Origin: Pelobates cultripes
Lineage: Eukaryota > Chordata > Amphibia > Anura > Pelobatidae
Length of the DNA: 64,000 nt
Assembly: GCA_933207985.1 (NCBI GenBank)
Contig: OW240912.1
Coordinates: forward strand, 363,767,424 to 363,831,423
Direction: 5' to 3'
How positions within the stretch are numbered: the first letter of the stretch is position 1; each line of letters starts with the position of its first letter. Shown here piece after piece: positions 45,901 through 57,112 of this stretch. The notes under the pieces were generated by a model. That model searched no databases. It was not told the DNA's origin and was given only the letters and a program-made list of their open reading frames with translations. The translations under genes and the position numbers were made by a program.

Positions 45901-46186
45901 AGAAAAAGAGAGATAGATAGGGGTTGGGGGAAGAAAGAGACAGAAAGGGGCTGGCGGGGAAGTAAGAAATACATGAGGGGTTGTAGGAAACACACTAAAG
46001 GGGCCAAAGGGGTAAGACATTCAAGATAGTGGATATGCAACACTAATGGGGGTAAGAAATTCAAAAGGGGGCTACGAGACACAGAGGTGAAGATGCATTG
46101 TTTATTTATTTATTTTGGGGGGAGGGGTGGCAAAATGCATCTTCGCCTGTGTAGTCAAAAATCCTAGCACCGGCCCTGGTGATGAT

Positions 46187-46756
46187 TCAACACGTTATGG
46201 TCTCGCAGGTCTATATTTTGGTGTGTAACATTATGGCTCGCAAGCCTCAAACATAAAACAAAGTAACAGTAGTCGTGTGTCAAGTGGCACTATGTAAGGT
46301 GCGGTTTTACTAGTCAGATATGTACTCGGTGTTCATCGCGTTCTTTCCTTCCATACTGGTGGTGTGCAGTATGTGTTTTCTTAATTGTTATCATTGTCTC
46401 TAAATTATTTACACAGCGATATTTATATTATTTGTTATTTCTTTGCTTAAAATGTAGATTAGTCTCTCGAGATTTACATTTCATAGCTATCTGACAGCAT
46501 CATATTATTTATTATATTCCAACTGACTCTATAAATTGTCCACAATGCACTTAAAAGGGGTCTCTTTGTCCATAGCACTTTTAGTCATTCAAAATGTTTT
46601 TTTTGCTTCTCCAATGAAGCCACCTGTTTCCAAACACATGGGATCCCCTGTTGCAGACCTCTCTTTTTTTATTGTGGGGAGGACGAAGTGCATATTTATG
46701 TTTTAAAAAAAAAATGTCTATGTATGTGTGAGTACAAATGCAAAAGAAAGTGTGTA
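46187..46756. other. Unassigned sequence
   Basis: No coding support and no recognisable element end. Confidence 0.35.
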
Positions 46757-47470
46757 GTATTGAAGTATTGTACGCAGTACTGGAGACCGTATCTCCAGAA
46801 GGATATTGATACTTTAGAGAGAGTTCAGAGAAGGGCTACTAAACTGGTTCATGGATTGCAGGATAAAACTTACCAGGAAAGGTATATAAAGAAAAGAGGG
46901 GAGCCAATAATAACAGTTGGGTAAAGACTGTGACTTTGGAGATTGATGAAAACAAATGGGGGGTAACCCCTAAGTAGTTATGCAAATAGAAACAATGAAA
47001 ATAAAAACAAAATTCATAAATCTCCAATCATTTGCATTGCCCTTAACAGTGATTAACTTGTAAATATTCATTTTAATTTATTCACATTTATTTTTATATT
47101 TTACTAAGCGAAATCAGTTACGTTTTAGAATTTGTTTGTTCTCACTTAGATAGACATGATTTTGGAACTTTATGAATTTTGTTTTTGTTTTCGTTTTTCT
47201 ATTTGCATTACCAGCAAAGGTTAAAGGATCTTAACATGTATAGCTTGGAGGAAAGACGAGACAGGGGGGGATATAATAGAAACATTTAAAGGGAATCAAC
47301 ACAGTAAAGGAGGAGACCATATTTAAAAGAAGAAAAACTACCACAATAAGAGGACATAGTCTTAAATTAGAGGGGCAAAGGTTTAAAAATAATTTCAGAA
47401 AGTATTACTTGACAGAAAGTGTAGTGGACGCATGGAATAGCCTTCCAGGTGAAGTGGTACAGGTTAACAT
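46757..47470 (+). pseudogene. CR1/L2-like LINE fragment, second lineage (interrupted)
   Basis: Translated pieces: [34 protein letters not shown] (46762-46880), then, after an insertion, LKDLNMYSLEERRDRG (47220 onward), and later a stretch around WNSLPGEVVQ (47430-47460). These match the C-terminal region of CR1-type reverse-transcriptase ORFs but differ from the local CR1 family (VHGLQDKTYQERLKDLNMYS rather than [18 protein letters not shown]), so it is another, older lineage. The protein line resumes exactly across the insertion at 46884-47207. Confidence 0.75.
46884..47207. mobile_element. 324-bp insertion with 14-bp target duplication and inverted ends
   Basis: Direct repeat TTACCAGGAAAGGT (46870-46883) and TTACCAGCAAAGGT (47208-47221), one mismatch. 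The interior 46979-47207 is a foldback: TGCAAATAGAAACAATGAAA at one side and TTTCGTTTTTCTATTTGCA at the other, arms about 45 bp. No coding capacity. The family is not recognised. Confidence 0.65.
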
Positions 47471-47479
47471 TAAGGGGTG

Positions 47480-50400
47480 TAGTAAAAAACCTGGGGATGT
47501 TAATTTTTGGTCCCCTGTGGGGGATTTACATGTCTTACAGAGCTGGTGTTGCAGTATGGTGTGCCCTTTCTCAGAGGGCCTGGTTCCTTCATGCGTGATG
47601 GTGTTGGTGGTCTTACTTGTTTGAAGGGTCTGGTGTCCTCAGTTAGTTGGTGTGGGTGCCCAGTGGACTGTGGCTGAGTGGGTTGTCTTCCTTGTTGGCT
47701 TGAGGTGGTGGGTGGAGGGATGGGGTGAAGGCGGTCCATCCCGCGTGCCCGCACGCCCCCGTCCACCCACCCCCGGAGTTTGGGGGGAGGGGGTGCACTT
47801 GTGAGGTGCGTAGGGGAGGAGGGGAAAGGAAAGGATGGGTGGTGAAAGAGTGAGAAAGGAGGGGGCGAGGTAGGAGAAGAGAGGGAAAGGTGGAGATAAA
47901 TCAAGGAGTGGGAGATGCAGAGGGGGAAAGATAGTAAGAGGGAGGCGGATGTCTTGCATTGTTGAATTGTGTCAGTCCGGGTTAGTGTGCAGGTATCTGT
48001 CATGTGGGCTTTTGTTTTGCTTCGCTTGTACTTCTCGGTATCCCTGTTTGTGGGGTTAGGCTGTGTCTGCTGTGGGTTAGGGGTTATGAGTGGTTAGGTG
48101 TGGTGAGGTTAGCTCCAGGGTTGTTCTGGTCCCATAGGTCCCAGGTTTTGTGAAAGGCTTCGTGTGAGTCTTGTATTTGGGCTGTGAGTTCCTTGAGGTC
48201 TCGTGTTTCTTTTATTTTCCTTATAACGGTCGTCATTGTGGGGGTGCATAAGTCTGCCCACAGTTCTGCGATCGCCCGTCTTGCCACTCGGGTAATCCTT
48301 GCTGTTAGCTTATTTTCGCTCCTGGTTATGGAGTCTGTTGTTTTCGTGAGTAGCATGGTCCAAGGGTCTGCTTTAAAGGGTTTCTCAATGATCATTTCTA
48401 TGACTTGGTGAACTTTTTTTTTAGTTTCGGGCATTGTCACCAGCAATGGAGGTAGGAGCCCGTTTCCTTACATTGTTTCTAGCATTGGCCGTTTGGTGTT
48501 CTCCCCATTTTGTGGAGTTGGTAGGCTTGTTCCTTGTGTGTGATGCACACTGTCATTGAGCGTATTGCTTCCCATATTTCGGCCCATACGCCCGGTGCCT
48601 CTGGTGGTCCGATGTCTCATTCCCATGCTGCTATGTATGTGAGGTTCATTTTTGAGGTATGTGTTGTCAAGGTGTAGCATATGTTGGAGACTCGTCCTGA
48701 GTGTATTGGTGCGTCAAAGCATTGTTTTTCGAATGGTGTCGGGGGTGACGTTCCGCTTGTTTGGTCATGGGCTTTTGGGCTAGGCCCCTTAGTAGCAGGT
48801 ATCGGAAGTAGTCTGAGGTTTTTAGGGATTCTGCATTGGGGAGATTGTTGTAGGAGATTGTGTCTCCTTGCTGGTACAGGTGTAGGAGCCTGGAGATGTC
48901 TCTCTGGTCAAAGTTGGTGAAATTTTTTGGGGTCATCCCTGGGGGGAAGAGTTTGTTGCGATAGATTGGCGTGACCAGGGATATGCATGAGGATAGGTCA
49001 TATTTGGGGTTTAGCTTGTCCCATAGCGCCAGCGTGTGGGTGATCGCCTCTGATGTGGGTGGTGGAAGTGGCCTATGTGCTGGGGGTACCCACATGTAGT
49101 GAGATGGTTGGTCCCAGTCTAGGATTTTGTGTTGCAGGTCCACCCACCTCTTGGCCTCTGGTGGTGCGTGCCATTGTTGAATGAGAGCAAGTTGGGCTGC
49201 GTAATAGTAGTGTTGGAAATTTGGTAGTCCCATTCCTCCTTGCAGTTTGGGGACATACATCGTCGATCTTCGAATTTGGGGCTCTTCGGATTTCCATATG
49301 AATTTGTTTATAAATGTTTAAGGTCGTTTTTTGAGTTGGAATTGGAAGGGTCTGGAAGAGGTACAGGAATCTTTGGAGGAAGTTCATCTTTACTGTAGTG
49401 ACTGGCCTAGCCACAAGACTCCTAGTGCTTCCCATCTCTGTAGGTCTGTTAGGGTCGTAGTGAGTAGTGGTTTATAGTTTAAGTCAGTGATCCTTGAGTT
49501 GTGGTGACAGTCGGAAGCTTAGATAGGTAATGGAGGTCGTTCTGATTTGGAACGGGAAGAGGTTTTTGAGCATGCAGAGTTGGTTCGGTACCATCGCTAG
49601 GGGCATAAGGGTCGATTTCATCAAGTTGATTTTGTATCCTGAGAAAGTGACTTATTCCACGATCAATGTGAGTGTGGCTTGTAGTGATTGGATGGGGTCC
49701 ATTAAAGTCAACAGGACATCGCCTGCGTATGCCACTACTGTATGTGTCTCTAGTCTGATCCGAATGCCTTGGATGTCGGGATGTGTGCGTATAGCTTGTA
49801 GCAAGGGTTCCAGGGAGATGGCAAAGACTAGCGGGGAAAGAGGGCAGCCTTGGTGCCATCTGCAATCGAGAATGCCTGTGCTTCAATGTTGGAGAGTAGG
49901 AGTCGGCCCTTGGGGCAGTCGTAGAGCAAAGTTTGTATGTTTAGGAATTGGATTGGGAATCCCATATGTCGAAGTACTTTGAATAGGTATGGCCATAGAA
50001 GGCTATCAAACACCTTCTTGGCATCCAGTGAGAGCAGTACTGATGGCAGTTGTCTGTGGTGGGTGTACCAGATCGTATCGAAGGCCCTCCCCGTGTTTCC
50101 GCTGCTTGATGCTGTGGAATGAACCCGACCTGGTCTGGGTTTATCAGTTTGGGGAGATATGGGTTGATGCGGTTGGCTAGTGCCTAGGTAAGTATTTTCA
50201 GGTCGGTATTGAGGAGGGAGATTGGTCTGTAGTGTCCGGGGTCCAGGTGTTCTTTGTCCGGCTTGGGGAGGAGGCAGATGTCTGCTGTGAGAATGTCTGG
50301 CGGGAGGGGATGACCTTGTAAGAGTGCGTTGAAGACCTTGCAAAGGTGGGGGATAATTGAAGATTGGAAGGTTTTATAGTATAGGGCCATGAAGTCATCT

Positions 50401-50480
50401 GGGCTGGGGCTCTTAATGGATTTAAAAGTTTTGAGCACTTGGGCTAGTTCCTCTGCCTCAATGGGTGCTGCCAGCTGGTA
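47480..50480 (-). pseudogene. L1/Tx1-like LINE ORF2 fragment, copy 1, broken
   Basis: On the minus strand in order: KSIKSPSPDDF (PGPDGF-like), ICLLPKPDKEHLDPGHYRPI (RT motif region, about 50290-50210), a stop just after the LKILT (50184), SLDAKKVFDSLLW (RT motif A, about 50010), the catalytic box read as YAGD (49719-49730) in place of the usual YADD/FADD, then GGMGLPNFQHYYYAAQLALI (about 49230) and the C-terminal region to about 48084, with a possible 3' UTR to 47480. Several frame changes separate these pieces. The first half of the ORF (endonuclease, N-terminal RT) is absent, so it is 5'-truncated. It is dead: stops, shifts and a lost catalytic Asp. The part 48969-50480 recurs at 53123-54634. 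Confidence 0.8.
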
Positions 50481-51063
50481 TGTTTTTCTATTTTTAATAT
50501 TATATTGTACCCTATTGTAACAATGCAATGTTTGTGGGCCCAGGACATACTTGAAAACAAGAGAAATCTCAGTGTATCCTTTCTGGTAAGTAAATAAATA
50601 AACAAATAAATATTGAAGACAACACACATTGGAACATATACCAGATCTGAATAGTTTGCATTTTATTTCACGTTTTGAAGGACACATCCTCATTTTGTTT
50701 GGTATGCTTGCATTTGTGTGTCCATGTATGTGTAGCTGTGTGTCTACATGCAAATATCTAGTTTTTTTTAAATTGTGAATGTTTTGCCAAGCAAGTGTGT
50801 GCATCACTAGTTATGTATCTGCATGGGTGGTGTGAGTGGATAGTAATTTGTTAGTGACTACATTTATAGATGTGTTTGGGACATGATTTATGTGTTGGTG
50901 TGATTAAGAGCAACTAGCTATAATGTGTGCATAGCTAAGTAGATTTGTAGACATGCCTTCAAATGAGGATCAGGATTTACCATTTTTTTCTTGGACCCAT
51001 GAAGATACATTTCTTGGGCAAACGCTAACTGTCATGATTATTAATTATATAGTGCCTACTTCT
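50481..51063. other. Unassigned sequence
   Basis: Follows the truncated 5' end of the L1-like fragment. Contains AAGTAAATAAATAAACAAAT (50588). No coding support. Its duplicate is 54635-55217. Confidence 0.4.
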
Positions 51064-51230
51064 TCTTATTATTATTATTATGATATTTATATAGCGCCAT
51101 CAAATTCCGCAGCGCTTTACAATGGGTGGACGAACAGACATGTAGTTGTAACCAGACAAGTTGGACACACAGGAACAGAGGGGTTGAGGGCCCTGCTCAA
51201 TGAGATTACATGCTAGAGGGAGATCATTAC
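51064..51230 (-). mobile_element. L2-like/SINE-like 3' tail, minus orientation
   Basis: On the minus strand: TTGTAAAGCGCTGCGGAATT, GATGGCGCTATATAAATA then a TAA-rich tail. This GTAAAGCGCTGCGG...GGCGCTATATAAAT end is common at the 3' ends of L2-type LINEs and their SINEs in lower vertebrates. The rest (CCCTGCTCAATGAGATTACA) is the inner part. Duplicate at 55218-55384. Confidence 0.6.
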
Positions 51231-51394
51231 AAATTGGATGTAAAACAGCAAATGAATGGCAAACAAATGAATGTCCACAGAAACAAGAGTTAAAATTTAC
51301 AATATCTGACCCCCCATATTTTGCTGAACTACAATTTCCATGATTCTCTTGCCATCTATTGCATTAAAATACTTTTTGGAGATGTAGGTTATCT

Positions 51395-51541
51395 ATAGAC
51401 TGTAAGCTTGTTTGAGCTTCTTCAACCTATTGTTCCTGTAAGTTTTTCTTGTAATTGTCCTATTTATTGTAAAATCCCCCCTCTCATAATATTGTAAAGT
51501 GCTACGGAATCTGTTGGCACTATACAAATGACAATAATAAT
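51395..51541 (+). mobile_element. L2-like/SINE-like 3' tail, plus orientation
   Basis: GACTGTAAGCTTGTTTGAGC leading to TTGTAAAGTGCTACGGAATC and TGTTGGCACTATACAAATGA, then AATAATAATAA. It is inverted relative to the previous tail, 180 bp away. Duplicate at 55549-55695. Confidence 0.65.
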
Positions 51542-52378
51542 AACTAGAAAAGCTACAATTTCTGGGGAAATTGTGTGAAGTGTTCTTGCCTCCACCAGTA
51601 GTCTACAACTGGAGTGGGCGGAGTAACTGTTATCATTTATATAGCACATTTAATTGCAACGTTGTTGCACAGTTACATTAAACCATACATTTATAAAAAA
51701 CATTAGCAGGTGTTCAAAAGGCCCTGTCTATGACATCACTTGCTGCTGCAGCCTGACACAGGTCAGAGTATTTTGGCGGTTGCCATCTTCAAACGGTCGT
51801 ATCTTAAAAACTATAACTTCTACAGCGAAGAGCTTTGTATTGTGAGAATCACAAGACCCAGACCTACATTTTGATGCATAGTATGTCTCTGAAGCATTAA
51901 AATTGAAGGCACAGTCGCAGTTTAGAAATTGCACTTCAAATTTGAGCTTTGCAGAGTGAAGTTTCAATGAGAGTCAATGGACGGCGTTAGTTGCAAACAA
52001 ATGATTATATTGTGAAAACTATCAGGACTATGGCTTAGCCGTTGACATGTTTAGTGACAGCAGGGATAGCTGAACGTTTTAATATAAGATTTGTGTGGGT
52101 GGGCCTGAAAATGAGGGAGTGGTGGCAGTTTAGAAATCATGTCCTGATTTTTCAGCTTTTGCCAGCTCCCACTCTAGCTTTGCCATTCATTCCTATGGGA
52201 CAAATTGCGCCACAAGAACGATGATATTCCGTGAACCATTTGGCGAAACGTTCCACAAAGTAATAGCAATCCGATCGGGAACAATCTGCACGTTTTGGTA
52301 AATTTTGGTCTATGTAGTGTAGAAACTGTGGGAGGAGTTAGGGTGGCAAATTTGGCTATAATAAGAATAATAATATAA

Positions 52379-52410
<32 letters not shown>

Positions 52411-52446
52411 TATATGTGAGATGTATTAAGTGGTCTTGCTATGCAA
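51542..52446. mobile_element. Hairpin-ended module, copy A1
   Basis: Starts ACTAGAAAAGCTACAATTTC then GTGAAGTGTTCTTGCCTCCA; ends with a TAA-rich stretch and AGTGGTCTTGCTATGCAAGA then ACACT. The inner start GAAGTGTTCTTGC and the last GCAAGAACACT are inverted, and the end itself is a 12-bp-arm hairpin. Immediately followed by the next module with ACTAGAAAAG. No coding capacity. Hairpin next to CTAG is reminiscent of Helitron 3' ends, but the 5' end does not settle it; the family is unknown to me. Confidence 0.55.
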
Positions 52447-52455
52447 GAACACTGT

Positions 52456-53122
52456 ATAACTAGAAAAGCTACAATTTCTGGGGGAATTGTGTGAAGTGTT
52501 CTTGCCTCCACCAGTAGTCTACAACTGGAGTGGGCGGAGTAACTGTTATCATTTACATAGCACATTTAATTGCAACGTTGTTGCACAGTTACATTAAACC
52601 ATACATTTATAAAAACATTAGCAGGTGTTCCAAAGGCCCTGTCTATGACATCACTTGCTGCTGCAGCTTGACACAGGTCAGAGTATTTTGGTGGTTGCCA
52701 TCTTCAAACGGTCGTATCTTAAGAACTATAACTCCTACAGAGAAGAGCTTTATATTGTGAGAATCCACTAAGACCCAGACCTACATTTTTGATGCATAGT
52801 ATGTCTCTGAAGTATTAAAGTTGAAGGCACAGTCGCAGTTTAGAAATTGCACTTCAAATTTGAGCTTTGCAGAGTGAAGTTTCAATGAGAGTCAATGGAC
52901 GGCGTTAGTTGCAAACAAATGATTATATTGTGAAAACTATCAGGACTATGGCTTAGCCGTTGACATGTTTAGTGGCAGCAGGGATAGCTGAACGTTTTGA
53001 TATAAGATTTGTGTAGGTGGGCCTGAAAATAGGGAGTGGTGGCAGTTTAGAAATCATGTCCTGATTTTTCAGCTTTTGCCAGCTCCCACTCTAGCTTTGC
53101 CATTCATTCCTATGGGACAAAT
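52456..53122. mobile_element. Hairpin-ended module, copy A2 (cut at 53122)
   Basis: Head-to-tail with A1 and about 95 percent similar by eye. It stops at TATGGGACAAAT, where the second copy of the 3.24-kb block begins. Its expected continuation (TCGCCACAAGAACAATGATA) is found at 56361, after that block. Confidence 0.75.
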
Positions 53123-54634
53123 GCGTGACCAGGGATATGCATGAGGATAGGTCATATTTGGGGTTTAGCTTGTCCCATAGCGCCAGCGTGTGGGTGATCG
53201 CCTCTGATGTGGGTGGTGGAAGTGGCCTATGTGCTGGGGGTACCCACATGTAGTGAGATGGTTGGTCCCAGTCTAGGATTTTGTGTTGCAGGTCCACCCA
53301 CCTCTTGGCCTCTGGTGGTGCGTGCCATTGTTGAATGAGAGCAAGTTGGGCTGCGTAATAGTAGTGTTGGAAATTTGGTAGTCCCATTCCTCCTTGCAGT
53401 TTGGGGACATACATCGTCGATCTTCGAATTTGGGGCTCTTCAGATTTCCATATGAATTTGTTTATAAATGTTTAAGGTCGTTTTTTGAGTTGGAATTGGA
53501 AGGGTCTGGAAGAGGTACAGGAATCTTTGGAGGAAGTTCATCTTTACTGTAGTGACTGGCCTAGCCACAAGACTCCTAGTGCTTCCCATCTCTGTAGGTC
53601 TGTTAGGGTCGTAGTGAGTAGTGGTTTATAGTTTAAGTCAGTGATCCTTGAGTTGTGGTGACAGTCGGAAGCTTAGATAGGTAATGGAGGTCGTTCTGAT
53701 TTGGAACGGGAAGAGGTTTTTGAGCATGCAGAGTTGGTTCGGTACCATCGCTAGGGGCATAAGGGTCGATTTCATCAAGTTGATTTTGTATCCTGAGAAA
53801 GTGACTTATTCCACGATCAATGTGAGTGTGGCTTGTAGTGATTGGATGGGGTCCATTAAAGTCAACAGGACATCGCCTGCGTATGCCACTACTGTATGTG
53901 TCTCTAGTCTGATCCGAATGCCTTGGATGTCGGGATGTGTGCGTATAGCTTGTAGCAAGGGTTCCAGGGAGATGGCAAAGACTAGCGGGGAAAGAGGGCA
54001 GCCTTGGTGCCATCTGCAATCGAGAATGCCTGTGCTTCAATGTTGGAGAGTAGGAGTCGGCCCTTGGGGCAGTCGTAGAGCAAAGTTTGTATGTTTAGGA
54101 ATTGGATTGGGAATCCCATATGTCGAAGTACTTTGAATAGGTATGGCCATAGAAGGCTATCAAACACCTTCTTGGCATCCAGTGAGAGCAGTACTGATGG
54201 CAGTTGTCTGTGGTGGGTGTACCAGATCGTATCGAAGGCCCTCCCCGTGTTTCCGCTGCTTGATGCTGTGGAATGAACCCGACCTGGTCTGGGTTTATCA
54301 GTTTGGGGAGATATGGGTTGATGCGGTTGGCTAGTGCCTAGGTAAGTATTTTCAGGTCGGTATTGAGGAGGGAGATTGGTCTGTAGTGTCCGGGGTCCAG
54401 GTGTTCTTTGTCCGGCTTGGGGAGGAGGCAGATGTCTGCTGTGAGAATGTCTGGCGGGAGGGGATGACCTTGTAAGAGTGCGTTGAAGACCTTGCAAAGG
54501 TGGGGGATAATTGAAGATTGGAAGGTTTTATAGTATAGGGCCATGAAGTCATCTGGGCTGGGGCTCTTAATGGATTTAAAAGTTTTGAGCACTTGGGCTA
54601 GTTCCTCTGCCTCAATGGGTGCTGCCAGCTGGTA
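53123..54634 (-). pseudogene. L1/Tx1-like LINE ORF2 fragment, copy 2
   Basis: Duplicate of 48969-50480: same motif pieces, same YAGD box (53873-53884), same stops. The C-terminal end after SCISLVT is lost because the duplicate starts there. The shared lesions show that this is a duplication of a dead copy, not a second retrotransposition. Confidence 0.85.
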
Positions 54635-55217
54635 TGTTTTTCTATTTTTAATATTATATTGTACCCTATTGTAACAATGCAATGTTTGTGGGCCCAGGAC
54701 ATACTTGAAAACAAGAGAAATCTCAGTGTATCCTTTCTGGTAAGTAAATAAATAAACAAATAAATATTGAAGACAACACACATTGGAACATATACCAGAT
54801 CTGAATAGTTTGCATTTTATTTCACGTTTTGAAGGACACATCCTCATTTTGTTTGGTATGCTTGCATTTGTGTGTCCATGTATGTGTAGCTGTGTGTCTA
54901 CATGCAAATATCTAGTTTTTTTTAAATTGTGAATGTTTTGCCAAGCAAGTGTGTGCATCACTAGTTATGTATCTGCATGGGTGGTGTGAGTGGATAGTAA
55001 TTTGTTAGTGACTACATTTATAGATGTGTTTGGGACATGATTTATGTGTTGGTGTGATTAAGAGCAACTAGCTATAATGTGTGCATAGCTAAGTAGATTT
55101 GTAGACATGCCTTCAAATGAGGATCAGGATTTACCATTTTTTTCTTGGACCCATGAAGATACATTTCTTGGGCAAACGCTAACTGTCATGATTATTAATT
55201 ATATAGTGCCTACTTCT
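54635..55217. other. Duplicate of the unassigned 50481-51063 segment
   Basis: Same sequence as the first copy at offset 4,154; no coding support. Confidence 0.6.
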
Positions 55218-55384
55218 TCTTATTATTATTATTATGATATTTATATAGCGCCATCAAATTCCGCAGCGCTTTACAATGGGTGGACGAACAGACATGTAGT
55301 TGTAACCAGACAAGTTGGACACACAGGAACAGAGGGGTTGAGGGCCCTGCTCAATGAGATTACATGCTAGAGGGAGATCATTAC
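55218..55384 (-). mobile_element. L2-like/SINE-like tail, minus, duplicate
   Basis: Duplicate of 51064-51230 within copy 2 of the block. Confidence 0.6.
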
Positions 55385-55548
55385 AAATTGGATGTAAAAC
55401 AGCAAATGAATGGCAAACAAATGAATGTCCACAGAAACAAGAGTTAAAATTTACAATATCTGACCCCCCATATTTTGCTGAACTACAATTTCCATGATTC
55501 TCTTGCCATCTATTGCATTAAAATACTTTTTGGAGATGTAGGTTATCT

Positions 55549-55695
55549 ATAGACTGTAAGCTTGTTTGAGCTTCTTCAACCTATTGTTCCTGTAAGTTTT
55601 TCTTGTAATTGTCCTATTTATTGTAAAATCCCCCCTCTCATAATATTGTAAAGTGCTACGGAATCTGTTGGCACTATACAAATGACAATAATAAT
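55549..55695 (+). mobile_element. L2-like/SINE-like tail, plus, duplicate
   Basis: Duplicate of 51395-51541 within copy 2 of the block. Confidence 0.6.
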
Positions 55696-56527
55696 AACTA
55701 GAAAAGCTACAATTTCTGGGGAAATTGTGTGAAGTGTTCTTGCCTCCACCAGTAGTCTACAACTGGAGTGGGCGGAGTAACTGTTATCATTTATATAGCA
55801 CATTTAATTGCAACGTTGTTGCACAGTTACATTAAACCATACATTTATAAAAAACATTAGCAGGTGTTCAAAAGGCCCTGTCTATGACATCACTTGCTGC
55901 TGCAGCCTGACACAGGTCAGAGTATTTTGGCGGTTGCCATCTTCAAACGGTCGTATCTTAAAAACTATAACTTCTACAGCGAAGAGCTTTGTATTGTGAG
56001 AATCACAAGACCCAGACCTACATTTTGATGCATAGTATGTCTCTGAAGCATTAAAATTGAAGGCACAGTCGCAGTTTAGAAATTGCACTTCAAATTTGAG
56101 CTTTGCAGAGTGAAGTTTCAATGAGAGTCAATGGACGGCGTTAGTTGCAAACAAATGATTATATTGTGAAAACTATCAGGACTATGGCTTAGCCGTTGAC
56201 ATGTTTAGTGACAGCAGGGATAGCTGAACGTTTTAATATAAGATTTGTGTGGGTGGGCCTGAAAATGAGGGAGTGGTGGCAGTTTAGAAATCATGTCCTG
56301 ATTTTTCAGCTTTTGCCAGCTCCCACTCTAGCTTTGCCATTCATTCCTATGGGACAAATTCGCCACAAGAACAATGATATTCCGTGAACCATTCGGCGAA
56401 ACGTTCCACAAAGTAATAGCAATCCGATCGGGAACAATCTGCACGTTTTGGTAAATTTTTGTCTATGTAGTGTAAAAACTGTGGGAGGAGTTGTGGCAAA
56501 TTTGGCTATAATAAGAATAAGAATAGA
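55696..56527. mobile_element. Hairpin-ended module A3 (A1 duplicate joined to A2 tail)
   Basis: Up to 56360 it carries A1-specific variants (TTTGTGTGGGTGGGCC, AATGAGGGAG). After 56360 it differs from the A1 continuation (AATTCGCC, ACAATGATATTCC, TTCGGCGAAACG), consistent with the stranded tail of A2. Confidence 0.65.
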
Positions 56528-56528
56528 A

Positions 56529-57112
56529 TAACTAGAAAAGCTACAATTTCAGGGAAATTGTGTGGAAGTGTTCTTGCCTCCACCAGTAGTCTACAACTGA
56601 ATTGGGCAGAGTAACTGTTATCATTTATATAGCACATTTAATTGCAACGTTGTTGCACAGTTACATTAAACCATACATTTATAAAAACATTAGCAGGTGT
56701 TCAAAGGCCCTGTCTATGACATCACTTGCTGCTGCAGCCAAGCACAGGTCAGAGTATTTTGGTGGTTGCCATCTTCAAACTGTAGTATTTTGTGTAGGTG
56801 GGAGTGAAAATAAGGGAGTGGTGGCAGTTTAGAAATCATGTCCTGATTTTTCAGCTTTTGCCAGCTCCCACTCTAGCTTTGCCATTCATTCCTATGGGAC
56901 AAATTGCGCCACAAGAACGACGATATTCCGTGAACCATTCGGCGAAACGTTCCACAAAGTAATAGCAATCCGATCGGGAACAATCTGCACGTTTTGGTAA
57001 ATTTTTGTCCATGTAGTGTAAAAACTGTGGGAGGAGTTAGGGTGGCAAATTTTGCTATAATAATAATAATAATAATATATATGTGAGATAACATTAAGTG
57101 GTCTTGCTATGC
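56529..57112. mobile_element. Hairpin-ended module A4 (internally deleted)
   Basis: Starts ACTAGAAAAGCTACAATTTC; a deletion of about 240 bp near 56785 joins CATCTTCAAACTGTAG to TTTTGTGTAGGTGGGAG. Ends AAGTGGTCTTGCTATGCAAG then AACACT. Confidence 0.65.

Larger units (their letters stand above)
43982..46178. mobile_element. Non-autonomous hAT-type element 2
   Basis: Ends CAGAGCCGGCGC and GCACCGGCCCTG form TIRs (CAGRGCCGGYGC). Perfect 8-bp duplication GTGATGAT at 43974-43981 and 46179-46186. The 2.2-kb interior lacks transposase; it holds a GC-rich left end with GGCGGCACAGGCGGCCGCC, a tract of CTGTCTGTCAGTGTGTGT repeats, a 36-40 bp minisatellite, a foldback palindrome insertion and more (TGTATGTCTC)n. 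Confidence 0.85.
48969..52206. repeat. 3,238-bp duplicated block, copy 1
   Basis: Identical base for base by eye to 53123-56360 at a constant offset of 4,154, apart from the difference at 49281 (G here, A at 53435). It includes the L1-like fragment, the 50481-51540 segment, two L2-like tails and most of one hairpin-ended module. Confidence 0.9.
53123..56360. repeat. 3,238-bp duplicated block, copy 2
   Basis: Near-identical second copy of 48969-52206. The left junction is non-homologous (module A2 joined to mid-L1 sequence GCGTGACCAGGG). The right junction falls within a module at the position that is homologous to the point where A2 was cut. Confidence 0.9.

Noticed and set aside
47500..48003. 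167-codon minus-strand Pro/Ser-rich frame
   Set aside because: Composition-driven frame in a C/T-rich 3' region next to the L1-like fragment; no domain.
49530..49982. 150-codon plus-strand frame, duplicated at 53684
   Set aside because: Antisense of the L1-like reverse-transcriptase fragment; duplicated only because the whole block is.
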